Positions 45,950-56,668 are shown, counted from the first letter of the stretch. The stretch: DNA of 64,000 nt from Rhinopithecus roxellana (GCF_007565055.1 NC_044568.1:27076756-27140755), one strand, 5' to 3'. The notes: generated from the letters alone by a model not told the origin. Numbers and translations: made by a program.

Positions 45950-46200
45950 TTGTCTGGATGTACATTTATATGTGATAAAACCATACAAATGCATACAAGG
46001 GAGTCAGAAACACAGAATTCAGGATGGTGCTTATCTGAGGGGCAAATGTAGGGAGGTGGTCATGGGGCCAGTTCGAGAGGCGCACATATGGAGGAGTAAC
46101 CACTATTGGCAATATTCTAGTTCTTGAGTTGAGTGATGGGCTCATGGGTGTTCGTTATTTTAATAAATATACCAGTGGCATGTCATGAATCAAGGCTCAT
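45950..46200 (+). repeat. L1M 3'-end fragment
   Basis: 'aggatggtgcttatctgagg', 'caatattctagttcttgagt' and 'catgggtgttcgttatttta' follow the 3' UTR of old L1M elements. Confidence 0.65.
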
Positions 46201-46249
46201 GATTAATCCAATTCTGTCTACCTAAGGTCTATTTTTAAAGGGGAACTCA

Positions 46250-46450
46250 ATAACAGCCAACACCTGTACACCCCTTCCTGCATGCCAGACACTGTTATAA
46301 GCCCTTTATATATATAAACATGTTTACACCTCCTAGCAGCCTTATGAGATGGGTCTTATTTTATGTCCACTTTCCAGATGAAGAAACCAAGGCAAGAGAG
46401 GTTAAGCATCTTGCCCAAAATCACACAGCAGGCAATCAGGCTTCAGAGGC
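46250..46450 (-). repeat. MIR SINE (antisense)
   Basis: 'ccagacactgttataagccc', 'ccagatgaagaaaccaaggc' and 'catcttgcccaaaatcacac' give a nearly complete antisense MIR. Confidence 0.85.
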
Positions 46451-46915
46451 CTCCTTCAAAGCTGTCACATAATAGGAATGTTAGTCATATTATGTAAGTG
46501 CAAGCCCAGAGACAGAGCTGTTGTGGGGTGGGTTTGTTCTGCGGTTCAAGTGACATCATCAAAGATGCTGTCCTCACCATGTCCACCAGGCCCCCCCACC
46601 CCTAGTCATACTGCACTTGCAGTCTTTGCAAACTATCCCACACAGCACAGCAATATTAGGCGTTTCCTCTCATGTGCTGTTTCATTGGTGAGGAATTCCT
46701 TTCCCAGATCTTAGCTTGGAGAGTTCCCCCTTGGAGCCATTGACCAAGTTGAATCTCATGTCCAGACCCAAACCAATCATTGACCACCATAATGGGCTTC
46801 GAGCATTCACAGTTCACCCCCCTGAGATTGCAGGGATGAGTGGGAACAGTCAGGGGTGTTTGCCTCTAATTAGGGTTCCCGTGCATGGGCTATGAGAAGA
46901 AAAGATGGTTGGCTC
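46451..46915. other. Unassigned sequence
   Basis: No gene or repeat recognised. Confidence 0.5.
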
Positions 46916-46919
46916 CGCT

Positions 46920-47020
46920 GGACTGGGGGCTCCCTAAACAAAAACCATGTCTAAGTCATCCTGCCCTCCCTGCCCTCCATGCCTAGTTAAGGCCCATCAA
47001 ATAGTAGGCACCCATTCTAC
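46920..47020 (+). repeat. L2 LINE 3' end
   Basis: 'ggactgggggctccctaaac' followed by 'aaatagtaggcacccattct' resembles the L2 3' end in the sense direction. Confidence 0.55.
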
Positions 47021-47314
47021 TGGACATGCCAGTCCTGGGGCTTGCCATGCTCACAGTCTCCTGATGAAAAAAGAAGAGACCATCTGTCCCTGGAGCCCAG
47101 GTGGCTGATATCTCTCCAGAGGTGACTGGTGGAGAGTCAGTCACCTGACCTAAGAGAAGTTATGTCACAGGCTAGCCCAGATCCTATGGTATATCTTGAT
47201 ACAAAAATCTTCCCAACCAGGATGGGTGGTTTTGTGGGTGTCTTAACCCAGATTCAGTCAGCTTTGCATTGCTAGAAAGGAATACCTAAGGTTAAGTTAT
47301 GTATAAAGAAAGTA

Positions 47315-47470
47315 GGCCGGGTGAGGTGGCTCACATCTGTAATCCCAGCATTTGGGAGACTGAGGCGGGTGAATCACTTGAGGTCATGAGTTCAAGACCA
47401 GCCTGGCAAACATGATGAAACCCCATCTCTACTTAAAAAAAAGACAAAAAATACAAAAAAGAAAAACAAA
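47315..47470 (+). mobile_element. Alu left half only
   Basis: Starts 'ggccgggtgaggtggctcac' and stops at the middle A-rich linker, which runs into a tail of A with C/G interruptions. No right arm is present. It may be a left-monomer element or an Alu copied from an internally primed or truncated RNA. Confidence 0.8.
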
Positions 47471-47765
47471 ATAGGTTTATTTGGTTCACAGTTCTGCAGG
47501 CTGTACAAGCATGGCACCCACATCTGTTTCTGGTGAGAGCCTCAGGAAGCTGACAATCAAGGCAGAAGGGGAAGGGGAAGCAGGCATGTCATATGGTGAG
47601 AGAGGAAGAGGTTTCGAGTGCTTTTTAACAAGCAGCTCTCACGGAAACTGGTAGAGTGAGAACTCATTCGTTACCACCGGGACAGCACCAAGCCATTCAT
47701 GAGGGATCCACTCCTATGACCCACACACCTCCCAGACCCGCCTCCAACATTAGAGGTCACATTTC

Positions 47766-48087
47766 TGAGGTGTTTGTTTGTTTGTTTGTTTGTTTGTTTG
47801 TTTTGAGACAGAGTCTTGCTCTGTCGCCCAGGCTGGAGTGCAATGGCATGATCTCGGCTCACTGCAACCTCCGCCTCTGGGGCTCAAGCGATTCTCCTGC
47901 CTCAGCTTCCTGAGTACGTGGGATTACAGGCATGTGCCACCACACCTGGCTAAATTTTATATTTTTAGTAGAGACGGGGTTTCCCCCATGTCGCCCAGGT
48001 TGGTGTCAAACTCCTGACCTAAGGTGATCCTCCCGCCTTAGCTTCCCAAAGTGCTGGGATTACAGGCGTGAGCCACCACGCCCAGCC
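47766..48087 (-). mobile_element. AluS (antisense) with (GTTT)n tail
   Basis: Full-length reverse Alu whose tail has become a GTTT repeat (47771-47802). A perfect 14-bp target duplication agaggtcacatttc lies at 47752-47765 and 48088-48101, inside the MaLR LTR. Confidence 0.97.
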
Positions 48088-48140
48088 AGAGGTCACATTT
48101 CAACATGAGATTTGGAGGGGACAAACATCCGAACCCTAGA

Positions 48141-48792
48141 AAGCAGAGCCTGAGTCAAAGTTCACCTGCTGATGCTTTCCTGGTAGACATAATCCCAGGG
48201 AAGCAAGAATGAGGGGAAAGGATTGGGGCAGAGAAGGAGGCACAGGGGGTTCTCCTTCAGAACTGAAGGACCGAAGGCTGGCAGACAGTCCCCAGCTGCC
48301 GGACCCCTTTGGAATTGCTTTCATGAAGCAAGTCACCTCGCCCTAGATCACACCTCCTTCCTGGGGCAGCCGCATCTAATAACTGGGAAGCACAAGGTCA
48401 TAAAGGCGCAACCCCTCGTCTCTACCCAGGATAGCTACAAAGGGCTTTCCCAGCTTCAGGACTCCTCATCGAGACTATGGCACAGCTCACTCTCCCTCTG
48501 CCCGGGGCTGCCTTCGTCCTACCCTTCCACAGGGTGGTAAACCTCCTGTACCCTCAGCTCCTCTTCTGGACAAGGAAACATGAGGGGAAAGTCTGTGAGG
48601 GAGAAGGAGCAGAAGCTGAGAGGCCATGAAGGGGAGAGGGCTGTAAGGAGCCAGAGAGAGTGGGCAGAAGTTAGGAGAAAGTCAAAGTGAGGTAGAGACA
48701 AACCCAACGGCACACCCGCTGAGGGGACAGTGAAACAGCCCTGTGGGGACAGCTGGCTGGCATTCCAAGTGATGTCATCCAAAAGACCACCA
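48141..48792. other. Unassigned sequence
   Basis: No gene or repeat recognised. It is purine-rich from 48560 to 48700. Frames of about 100 codons on both strands look random. Confidence 0.45.
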
Positions 48793-48796
48793 GGAT

Positions 48797-49353
48797 TGTT
48801 ACTGGAAAGGGCTGCAGATCCGGACCCCAAGAGAACGTTCTTGGATCTTGCACAAGAAAGAATTCAGGGCGAGTCCATAGAGTCAAGTGAAAGCAAGTTC
48901 GTTAAGAAAGTAAAAAAAGGAATAAAGAATGGCTACTTCATAGACAGAGCAGCCCCAAGGGCTGCTGGTGGCCCATTTTTATGGTTATTTCTTGAGTGTA
49001 TGCTAAACAAGGGCTGGATTATTCATGCCTCTCCTTTTTAGAACATATAGGATAACTTCCTGATGTCGCCATGGCATTTGTAAACTGTCATGGCGCTGGT
49101 AGGAGTGTAGCAGTGAGGATGACCAGTGGTCACTGTTGTCACCATCTTGGTTTTGGTGGGTTTTAGCTGGCTTCTCTATTGCAACCTGTTTTATCAGCAA
49201 GGTCTTTATGACCTGGATCTTGTGCTGACCTCCTGTCTCATCTTGTGACTGAGAATGACTTAACCTCCTGGGAATGCAGCCCAGTAGGTCTCAGCCTTAT
49301 TTTACCAAGCCCCTATTCAAGACAGAGTTGGGGTGATTCAAATGCCTCTGACA
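48797..49353 (-). mobile_element. ERV1-class solo LTR
   Basis: A 557-bp LTR in reverse orientation, starting 'tgttactggaaagggctgca' and ending 'caaatgcctctgaca', so its sense strand begins TGTCAGAGG and ends in CA. It carries the reverse of 'gcaggttgcaatagagaagc'-type text common in primate gammaretrovirus-like LTRs. A perfect 4-bp target duplication GGAT (48793-48796, 49354-49357) fits ERV1 integration. The family may be LTR8- or MER4-like; I am not sure. No gag, pol or env is present. Confidence 0.88.
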
Positions 49354-49357
49354 GGAT

Positions 49358-50035
49358 GGCTAAAAAGTAGAAAGAGAGCTTTATTGGTGATACTGGCTTG
49401 CATGCTGGGAAGACAGAGACTCCATCGTGGACTGAAGGTGCTCTCTCTTCCAAGAGAGGAAGGAAGGATGGGTTGGGTTTTATGCCTCCCAGGGCCAGGG
49501 TCACACATATTTAACAGATTTGGGGGAAAAGATATGCATATTTATGAGAGGAGCCAAGCTTGTGTATCATGGATAAACATGTATGTGACATACAACCCAT
49601 GTTCACCGTGGGGAAGGGTTTTAGCATTAAAATGAGGGGGAAGTGGCTCCTTTACATCAAAAGGGAAGCTGTAGGACACAAGGTCAGTTTCCGCACAGCC
49701 TCTGTAGGCTGTGGAAACTGGCCTACGGTCTAAAGTAGTTTATCAGACGAGATTGGGCATGTTCAGGGTGGGGTGGCCATAGACTATAATCGCTTATCAG
49801 AAGAGAATGTTTGGAAGGCTGATCCTCTCCAAATCAGAGCTGAAAGCTCCTCCTGTTGGGGCATTTCCCTGTAGGAATTTAGAAATTTGCCAGGCAGGAG
49901 GGTCCTGAACCCTCGACCTGTAGGTAACTTTGTTTCCATAACTTTGGGTCTGTGTTAGTTGATAAAGGGGTATCTATTTTGGTCACTCAGGTCACAATGA
50001 CCATCCCTATTCTCAGAGTCTCAGACGGTTTGCTG
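49358..50035 (-). mobile_element. Second ERV-derived segment
   Basis: 'agagctttattggtgatact' (reverse of an AATAAA-containing LTR end), 'gaagctgtaggacacaaggt', 'ggctgtggaaactggcctac' and 'ttgccaggcaggagggtcct' match a primate ERV LTR or flank that I remember but cannot name. It begins exactly where the solo LTR's GGAT duplication ends. Its 3' limit is estimated. Confidence 0.55.
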
Positions 50036-50039
50036 AGGT

Positions 50040-50415
50040 CACTTGAGGGGCTCCATTCCTTGGACTGAGAACAGCTTTGTGCTAGGAAAGGGGGTCTGCC
50101 CAGGCTCCATCCCTGGCTTCTGGATTCTAGTGGGAGCCAGGCCCCTGATCTCAGCAGGACAGTTGGGGAAAGACTCTTGCTCTGGAGAGTGTGCTGTGAA
50201 GCTGCTCAGTCAAGGTGAAGATACTCCCACTCCCTCTCTTTTGGCAATACAAGAGGAGGCTCTGGAGCACTGAGGGCAAGGTAGGACTACTGGAAGCTCA
50301 TGGATGAAGCCAACACAGTGCCAGATAGAAAAAAGAGACCACTCAGATGGAGAGAAATCAGACCTACCACATCACTTCAGCCTTAGGCCTTTCCATCTGT
50401 ATTTCTTCTTCTATC
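50040..50415. other. Unassigned sequence
   Basis: No gene or repeat recognised. Confidence 0.5.
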
Positions 50416-50431
50416 AAAAATTACCCTTCTT

Positions 50432-50726
50432 GGCCGGGCGCGGTGGCTCAAGCCTGTAATCCCAGCACTTTGGGAGGCCGAGACGGGCGGATCACGAGGT
50501 CAGGAGATCGAGACCATCCTGGCTAATACGGTGAAACCCCGTCTCTACTAAAAATACAAAAACTAGCCGGGCGAAGTGGCGGGCGCCTGTAGTCCCAGCT
50601 ACTCGGGAGGCTGAGGCAGGAGAATGGCGTAAACTCGGGAGGCGGAGCTTGCAGTGAGCTGAGATCTGGCCACTGCACTCCAGTCCGGGCGACAGAGCGA
50701 GACTCCGCCTCAAAAAAAAAAAAAAA
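50432..50726 (+). mobile_element. AluY of Old World monkey type, full length
   Basis: 'cggtggctcaagcctgtaat', 'gaatggcgtaaactcgggag' and 'gagctgagatctggccactg' are cercopithecid AluY variants. CpG sites are largely intact ('ggccgggcgcggtgg'), indicating youth. The target duplication attacccttctt with flanking As is perfect (about 50415-50431 and 50727-50742). Confidence 0.96.
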
Positions 50727-50918
50727 AAAAATTACCCTTCTTGTGAACCTATAGATTATATTGAAAAGAAAGAAAATAACCAAAAGAAAAAATAATTTTA
50801 AAAATTGCCCTTCCAACAGCCATCAGAGAGATTAAAATCATGTCCTTTGCAGCAACAGGAATGGAACTGAAGGCCATGGAACTAACTCAGAAACAAAACT
50901 TCAAAGAAGCACATTGTT

Positions 50919-51218
50919 GGCTGGGCACGGTGGCCCATGCCTGTAATCCTAGCACTTTGGGAGGCCGAGGCGGGTGGATCACGAGGTCAGAAGTTCAAGA
51001 CCAGCCTGGCCAAGATGGTGAAACCCCGTCTCTACTAAAAACACAAAAATTAGCCAGGCACGGTGGTAGGTGCCTGTAGTCCCAGCTACTCGGGAGGCTG
51101 AGGCAGGAGAATCGCTTGAACCTGGGAGGCACAGGTTGCAGTGAGCTGAGATCGTGCCACTGCACTCCAGCCTGGGTGACAGAGCAAGACTCTGTCTAAA
51201 CAAACAAACAAACAAAAA
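50919..51218 (+). mobile_element. AluS in L1
   Basis: Starts 'ggctgggcacggtggcccat'. Target duplication aagcacattgt / aagcacgttgt (50907-50917 and 51219-51229) with one change. Confidence 0.95.
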
Positions 51219-51264
51219 AAGCACGTTGTCACTTATTAGTGGGAGCGAAACAATGCATACACAT

Positions 51265-51573
51265 GGCTGGACAGGTGTGGTGTCTCACACCTGTAAAGTA
51301 ATCCCAGCACTTTGAGAGGCAAAGGCAGGCAGATCACCTGAGGTCAGGAGTTCAAGGCCACCCTGGCCAACATGGTTAAACCCTGTCTGTATTAAAAATA
51401 CAAAAATTAGCTGGGCATGGTGGTGCGCACCTGTAGTCCTAGCTACTCAGGAAGCTGAGGCAGGAGGATGGTTTGAACTGGGGAGGTCGAGGTTACAGTG
51501 AGCCAAGATCATGCCACTGCACTCCAGCCTGGGTGACAGAACAAGATCCTGTCTCCAAAAAAAAAAAAAAAAA
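51265..51573 (+). mobile_element. AluS in L1, with a small internal insertion
   Basis: Starts 'ggctggacaggtgtggtgtc'. Normal Alu 'cctgtaatccc' reads 'cctgtaaagtaatccc', a 5-bp tandem slip. The tail is a run of A to 51573. Confidence 0.93.
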
Positions 51574-51820
51574 GAGGACATACATAGAGATAGAAATAAT
51601 AGACACTGGGGACTCCAAAAGCCTGGGGGACAAAATGGAGGCAAAGGTTGAATAATTACCTATCGGGTACAATGTTCACTATTTGGGTGATGGGTACATT
51701 AGAAGCCCAATTCCCACCAGCACGCGATATACCTGTGTAACAAATATGCACATGTACCCCCAAATCTAAAATAAAATTATTTTTAAAGTTCATTTAACCT
51801 ACAAAAAAAATTGACCCTGT

Positions 51821-51945
51821 CAGCCAGGTATAATGACACACACCTATAATCCCAGCTACTTGGGAGGCTGAGGCAGAAGGATCATGTGAGCCCGAGAGTT
51901 CAAGGCCAGTTTGGGCAACACAGCAAGACCCCATCTCAAAAGAAA
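51821..51945 (+). mobile_element. Free left Alu monomer (FLAM)
   Basis: A single 7SL-derived arm: 'gccaggtataatgacacaca', 'gttcaaggccagtttgggca', 'cagcaagaccccatctcaaa'. The arm matches fossil monomers that predate dimeric Alu. Confidence 0.85.
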
Positions 51946-52875
51946 ATTTGTTTTAATCACCCATCCATAGTGCTATTTCAATCTTTCAGGGCCTTGCTGG
52001 GAAATTAAAACCAATCTAGAAAGAAATAAGCCAATTTTAAAAAATTGGGCAAAGGTCCTGAATAGACATTTCTCCAAAGAAGATATACAAATGACCAAGA
52101 AGCAAATGAAAAGATGTCAACATCACTAATCATTAGTGGAAGACAAGTCAAAACCACAATCAGAAATCACTTCACACCTGTTAGGATGGCCATGATAAAA
52201 CAAACTAAAAAAAATCCACCAAAACAGAAAATAACAAGTGTTGGTGAGAAAGTAGAGAAAGCAGAAGTCTTGTGCATTGCTACTGGGAATATAAAACAGC
52301 ACAGCTGCTATGGAAGACGGTATGGTCATTCCTCAACAAATTAAATATGGAATTACTATGTGATCCAGCAATTCCACTTCTGGGTATATATCCAGAAGTG
52401 AAAGCAGGAACTCAAACAGATATCTGTACACCCGTGTTCACAGCAGCATTATTCACAGCAGCCAAAATTTGGGAGCAACCCCAGTGGCCACCAATGGATG
52501 ATGGATAAACCCAATGTCACCTATACATACAATGGAATATAATTCAGCCTTAAGAAGGAAGGAAATACTGACACAGGCTACAACATAAGCCTTAAAGACA
52601 TGATTCTGAATGAAATAAGCCAGTCACAAAAAGACAAATACTGTATGATTCCATTTATATGAGGTAACTAACATAGGCAAATTCAGAGACAGAAACTAGG
52701 TTGTATTGTAAATGTTTAAAACTTCATGTTTTTCAGATGCTTTGACATCCCCACAAACAGGCTGTGAGCACCCACCACGTGACCAGGTGAAGCAGTATGA
52801 TCAGACTGGTCCCTGCCACAATTCCGCTACTGACCTCGCCAACTGTGACCTAGTGACATTCAAACGCACCAACAA

Positions 52876-53010
52876 GGTCACGCACAGTGGCTCTCACCCA
52901 TAATCCCAGCACTTTGGAAAGCCAAAACGGGAGGATTGCTTGAGGCCAGGAGTTGGAGACCCACCTGGGCAACATGGCAAGACCCCCATTTCTACAGAAA
53001 ATACAAAATA
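52876..53010 (+). mobile_element. Alu left half
   Basis: 'ggtcacgcacagtggctctc' to the linker 'aaaatacaaaata', without a right arm. It is directly followed by a full Alu. The pair shares one target duplication, caaacgcacca (52861-52871) and caaatgcacca (53339-53349). Confidence 0.85.
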
Positions 53011-53337
53011 GGCTGGGCGCGGTGGCTCATGCCTGTAATCCCAGCACTTTGGGAGGCAGAGGTGGGAGGATCACTTGAGGTCAGGAGTTCGAGACCGGCA
53101 TGGCAAACATGGTGAAATACCATCTCTACCAAAGATATAAAAAATTAGTGGGGCATGGTGGTAGGTGCCTGTAATCCCAGCTACTTGGGACGCTGAGGCA
53201 GAAGAACCTCTTAAACCCAGGAGGCGAAGGTTGCAGTGAACAGAGATCGCGCCACTGCACTGCAGCCTAGGAAATAGAGTGGGACTCTGTCTCAAAAAGA
53301 CAAATAAATAAGACAAATAAAGAATAAATAAAAACCT
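53011..53337 (+). mobile_element. AluS in the tail of a half Alu
   Basis: Starts 'ggctgggcgcggtggctcat' and has a long AAATA-rich tail (53292-53337). It probably inserted into the A-rich end of the half Alu before it. Confidence 0.93.
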
Positions 53338-53603
53338 ACAAATGCACCAGTGACATCTCCCCATGACTTCTGCTTATGTGTGCCACACCTCTCCGGCGCT
53401 CGCTCTCTCTGTGTTTCTTGCTCCCCACCTGCTTGGTTGAAGTGGCTACCTTGTCATTCCTCCAATGCTGACCCCTAAGTGGCATACCTGTTCCTCCTTC
53501 TCTAAGACCTGTGAGTACAAACCCCCTAATTTCATATGCCTCCATACCTCTCTGGGTGTAATCTTTATAACCATGTTGGAGTGATCCTTAAAGACCCACA
53601 AAG

Positions 53604-53904
53604 GGCCGGGCATGGTGGCTCAAGCCTGTAATCCCAGCACTTTGGGAGGCCGAGACGGGTGGATCACGAGGTCAGGAGATCGAGACCATCCTGGCTAACA
53701 CGGTGAAACCCCTTCTCTACTAAAAAATACAAAAAACTAGCCGGGCGAGGTGGCGGGCGCCTGTAGTCCCAGCTACTCGGGAGGCTGAGGCAGGAGAATG
53801 GCATAAACCCGGGAGGCGGAGCTTGCAGTGAGCTGAGATCCGGCCACTGCACTCCCGCCTGGGCGACAGAGCAAGACTCCGTCTCAAAAAAAAAAAAAAA
53901 AAAA
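53604..53904 (+). mobile_element. AluY of Old World monkey type, full length, young
   Basis: 'catggtggctcaagcctgta', 'gaatggcataaacccgggag' and 'gagctgagatccggccactg' are cercopithecid AluY variants. The target duplication aaagacccacaaag is a perfect 14 bp (53590-53603 and 53905-53918), and divergence is low. Confidence 0.97.
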
Positions 53905-54179
53905 AAAGACCCACAAAGGAGACTTAGTCCCTAATTTACAGCACAATAGCCATTACCAGTTGCTGGGGAGAGCAGAATTGGGAAGTTGTTCTTTAATGAG
54001 TACAGTTTTGGTTGGGTGGGGAAGATGAAAAAGTTCTGGAGATAGATGGTGGTGATGGTTGCCCAACAATATGAATATATTTATGCCACAGGTCTGCATA
54101 CCAAAAACTGATTAAAATGATAAAGTTTATGATATGTGTAGTTTACCACAATTAAAAATCTAAAACTGGACTATGTGAT

Positions 54180-54330
54180 GGGTCAAGTGTAACAGTTTAT
54201 GAGACCACTGGGACCTTCATCCAACGTATAGATGAGGCTCTGGGAAGGAAGAGGCTTGTTCTGTTTACACAGTGATGATGGTAGATGCAGAAGGAGAACT
54301 TAACATCTCCTAACACTCAGGCCTTCAGCA
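54180..54330 (-). repeat. MIR-like SINE (antisense, diverged)
   Basis: 'gtatagatgaggctctggga' and 'agaggcttgttctgtttaca' fit antisense MIR weakly. Confidence 0.45.
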
Positions 54331-54904
54331 CTGGCCTTTCAACTCAAGCGTTCCATCCTCTATGGCCTGCTATCCCAGCAGGACCACTGACCACAGCCCC
54401 TGAAGGAGCACAGGACTAGAGGACACACAGCTCTGGAGGCTGGGGAGGGCCACAGAGACAGAGTCCAAGCTGTATCAGAAGTATCAGAAGATTCCTTAAA
54501 GTGAAAAACCTTGGGAATTCTCATTTTGTAATCCTGGCCATCAATCCCTCATAGCAATTTGGTGATCCTTCATTGAAGAGTTTCATGGATTTTATGCCCT
54601 TCTTAGTAAACCTATTCTGGATTTCAGTTTATCCACCTAAACAAAACCTCCAGGATTGCCTACTTTCAGTGCCAATGTCCAAGCACCCCTTTGACATCTA
54701 CACAAGATGGCAAAAGCCTGGTACATGAACCACCATCCTCCCTCCAGTGCCCACGGCAGGCATTACCAATCAAGAGTCTATTTCCCACTGAGCAAAATAA
54801 AGATCTTAGAATCATTAACAGCACAGCCTCCAGCTGTCCAATCATTCAGCACTGGCACTCGAGGTGAGATTTATTTGCCAGCTGTCATCTACACTAATCT
54901 AACA
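54331..54904. other. Unassigned sequence
   Basis: No gene or repeat recognised. Confidence 0.5.
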
Positions 54905-55005
54905 CAGCCCGGGATCATAGGGAAATCTCTCTTGGCCTCAATTTTTTCACCTCTAAATATGAAATGATTTTTATGTTCCTGCCAGCTCTGTGATCCAGTG
55001 AATTC
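54905..55005 (+). repeat. MIR3 SINE
   Basis: 'ctcttggcctcaattttttc' followed by 'ttcctgccagctctgtgatc' fits MIR3. Confidence 0.6.
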
Positions 55006-56040
55006 CTAATAGAACCAGGCAATTCTACATTGTGGATAATGGAAGGAAATTCTGTTGGTTTCAAGAGAAATTCTATGCAGTTTTTAATATAATTTTTGGC
55101 AGCAAATCTGCCCTTCCTATTCTATTTACATTAGGATGGGTCAGAGCATGGTGGGATCCAAGGACATTGGAAGTCTGGCTGAAGATATTGGGTTCTGCAT
55201 CCCCTATGAAGCCAAACACTGCAATCTGAGGGTGTTCCTGGCCTCCAAGGTCACCAGTGCCCTCTGGAAGCCATTTCCTGCTTTCAGGAAGGTCCTGAGC
55301 CAAGATAATTCTAACCTTTTCTTTGAGGTGGAACATGACTGTCCCGCCCACCATCTCCCAGCAGGAGAGAGCCAGGATTGACATTTCTCCCCCTCACACT
55401 GTCCCTACTTGTCCTGTCCCATGTCCTGGGAGGGCAGATGTGTTCCTCTCACAGAGCCTAGGCAGTCTTTCTCATCCGCCTGCCAGCAAGCCGGGTGCTC
55501 TCCCCACCCAGCCAGGAACAAGGGATTGCCTCAGAGGGAGGGGAGAAGACAGGGATGCCTGCTTGCCACCAGGCACTGTGAAAGAGAGAACTTTAAATCT
55601 TGGCCTCCACCAGGGAACTGCCTTAATTAGGGTGGCGCCAAGCATGATGCTGTAATTAACTGTGTGTCTGTGTTTCCATCCCAAATGCCCATTTCCAGAG
55701 CTTTGTGATCCAGTCTTCTAAAGAGAAGCTCCAGCTAGAAACTTGGCACCAGCAACCCCAGAGGGGAGGGATGGCCAGATTTCCCCCACTGTTCCCTCTT
55801 CCTGCCCCACTCTGGGTGAGTCTCTGGAGGTGGAAGCCATGGGTCCCTCCTAAAAGTGTGTTTATGTGTGCTCAGAGTTACTGGCTCTGCCTGGTCCCCA
55901 AAGCCAAGGAAACCCCAAAACATGAAATCAGTATGGACAGTCCCAAGCATTCCCTGGGCAAGGGGCACACCTGTTAGTTTGACTTGAATAACATCCATTT
56001 TACATTATTCTAGTAACTTTGATCTTCTTTGGGGAACCAG
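55006..56040. other. Unassigned low-repeat sequence
   Basis: About 1 kb without repeats, one of the cleaner unique stretches in the window. Overlapping frames of 70-110 codons occur on both strands (for example plus 55323-55655 and minus 55073-55384), with no domain recognised. Confidence 0.45.
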
Positions 56041-56636
56041 CCTTATCCATCTGTAGCCCTTGGGAAGGACCCATGACCTAGGCTGGCCAATCGGAGTGTT
56101 CATCACCTGGCCAGCCACAGTGATTGGTCCAGTGTGGGTCTGGGCCAAGGTGACTCTGTTGCAGAACCTTGAGATGGAACTGTTACGGAATGGTATTTGC
56201 TTTTCTTGGGAACTGCCAGGCTGGGAGGATGTCAGTCTGGAGGTGCAGGGGCCATGTTTGCCACCTCATACAGGGAGTCTCTCAATGAGACCAAATTGAA
56301 GAAAGCACAGAAAAAAGATGGAGGGTGCCAGAGACAGATCTAATGGCATCCTTTAAGCAGTTTACTCCAGCCATACCTGAAGCAAAATGCTCCCAGAGAC
56401 TTTTAATTATGTCAGAGGCAATAAATTTCTCATGTTTATTTATGTCAATTTGTTTTATGTGGGTTTTTTTGTTTGTTTGTTTTAGAGACAGAATCTCACT
56501 CTGTTACCCAGGCTAGAGTACAGTGATGTCATCATAGCTCACTGCACCCTCAACCTCCTGAGCTCAAACCATCCTCCTGCCTCAGCCACAGAAGTAGTTA
56601 GAACTATAGGTGCATGCCACCAAGTCAAGCTAATTT

Positions 56637-56668
<32 letters not shown>

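Larger units (their letters stand above)
47239..48140 (-). mobile_element. MaLR (MST-type) LTR interrupted by two Alus
   Basis: LTR text before, between and after the Alus: 'tgtcttaacccagattcagt', 'cacagttctgcaggctgtac', 'gaactcattcgttaccaccg', and 'aacatgagatttggagggga'. In order this is one inverted MaLR LTR of about 420 bp. No target duplication is clear at the outer ends. Confidence 0.8.
50835..51780 (+). repeat. L1P-type 3' end with two Alus
   Basis: 5'-truncated L1: 'aaaatcatgtcctttgcagc', 'cacttattagtgggagcgaa', 'gggtgatgggtacattagaa', ending 'cccaaatctaaaataaaatt'. The two AluS elements at 50919-51218 and 51265-51573 interrupt it. Confidence 0.88.
52702..53945. mobile_element. Unclassified insertion in L1MB, possibly an LTR
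   Basis: Without its own Alu insertions (52876-53337 and 53604-53904), this is about 460-470 bp of text that is not L1. It begins near 'tgtattgtaaatgtttaaaa' and ends near 'ctaatttacagcaca', so TG...CA ends are possible. The short flanks ('ctagg' and 'atagc') are not a convincing target duplication. I cannot name the family. Confidence 0.45.
51990..54170 (+). repeat. L1MB-type 3' end carrying later insertions
   Basis: The first part (51990-52701) has 'gacatttctccaaagaagat', 'gatccagcaattccacttct' and 'caatggaatataattcagcc'. The 3' UTR resumes at about 53946 with 'ttaccagttgctggggagag' and ends 'tagtttaccacaattaaaaa'. About 1.24 kb of other sequence lies between them. Confidence 0.85.

Noticed and set aside
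51821..51945. Possible 7SL RNA gene
   Set aside because: The sequence matches a fossil Alu left monomer with an A tail and lacks the 7SL-specific S domain.
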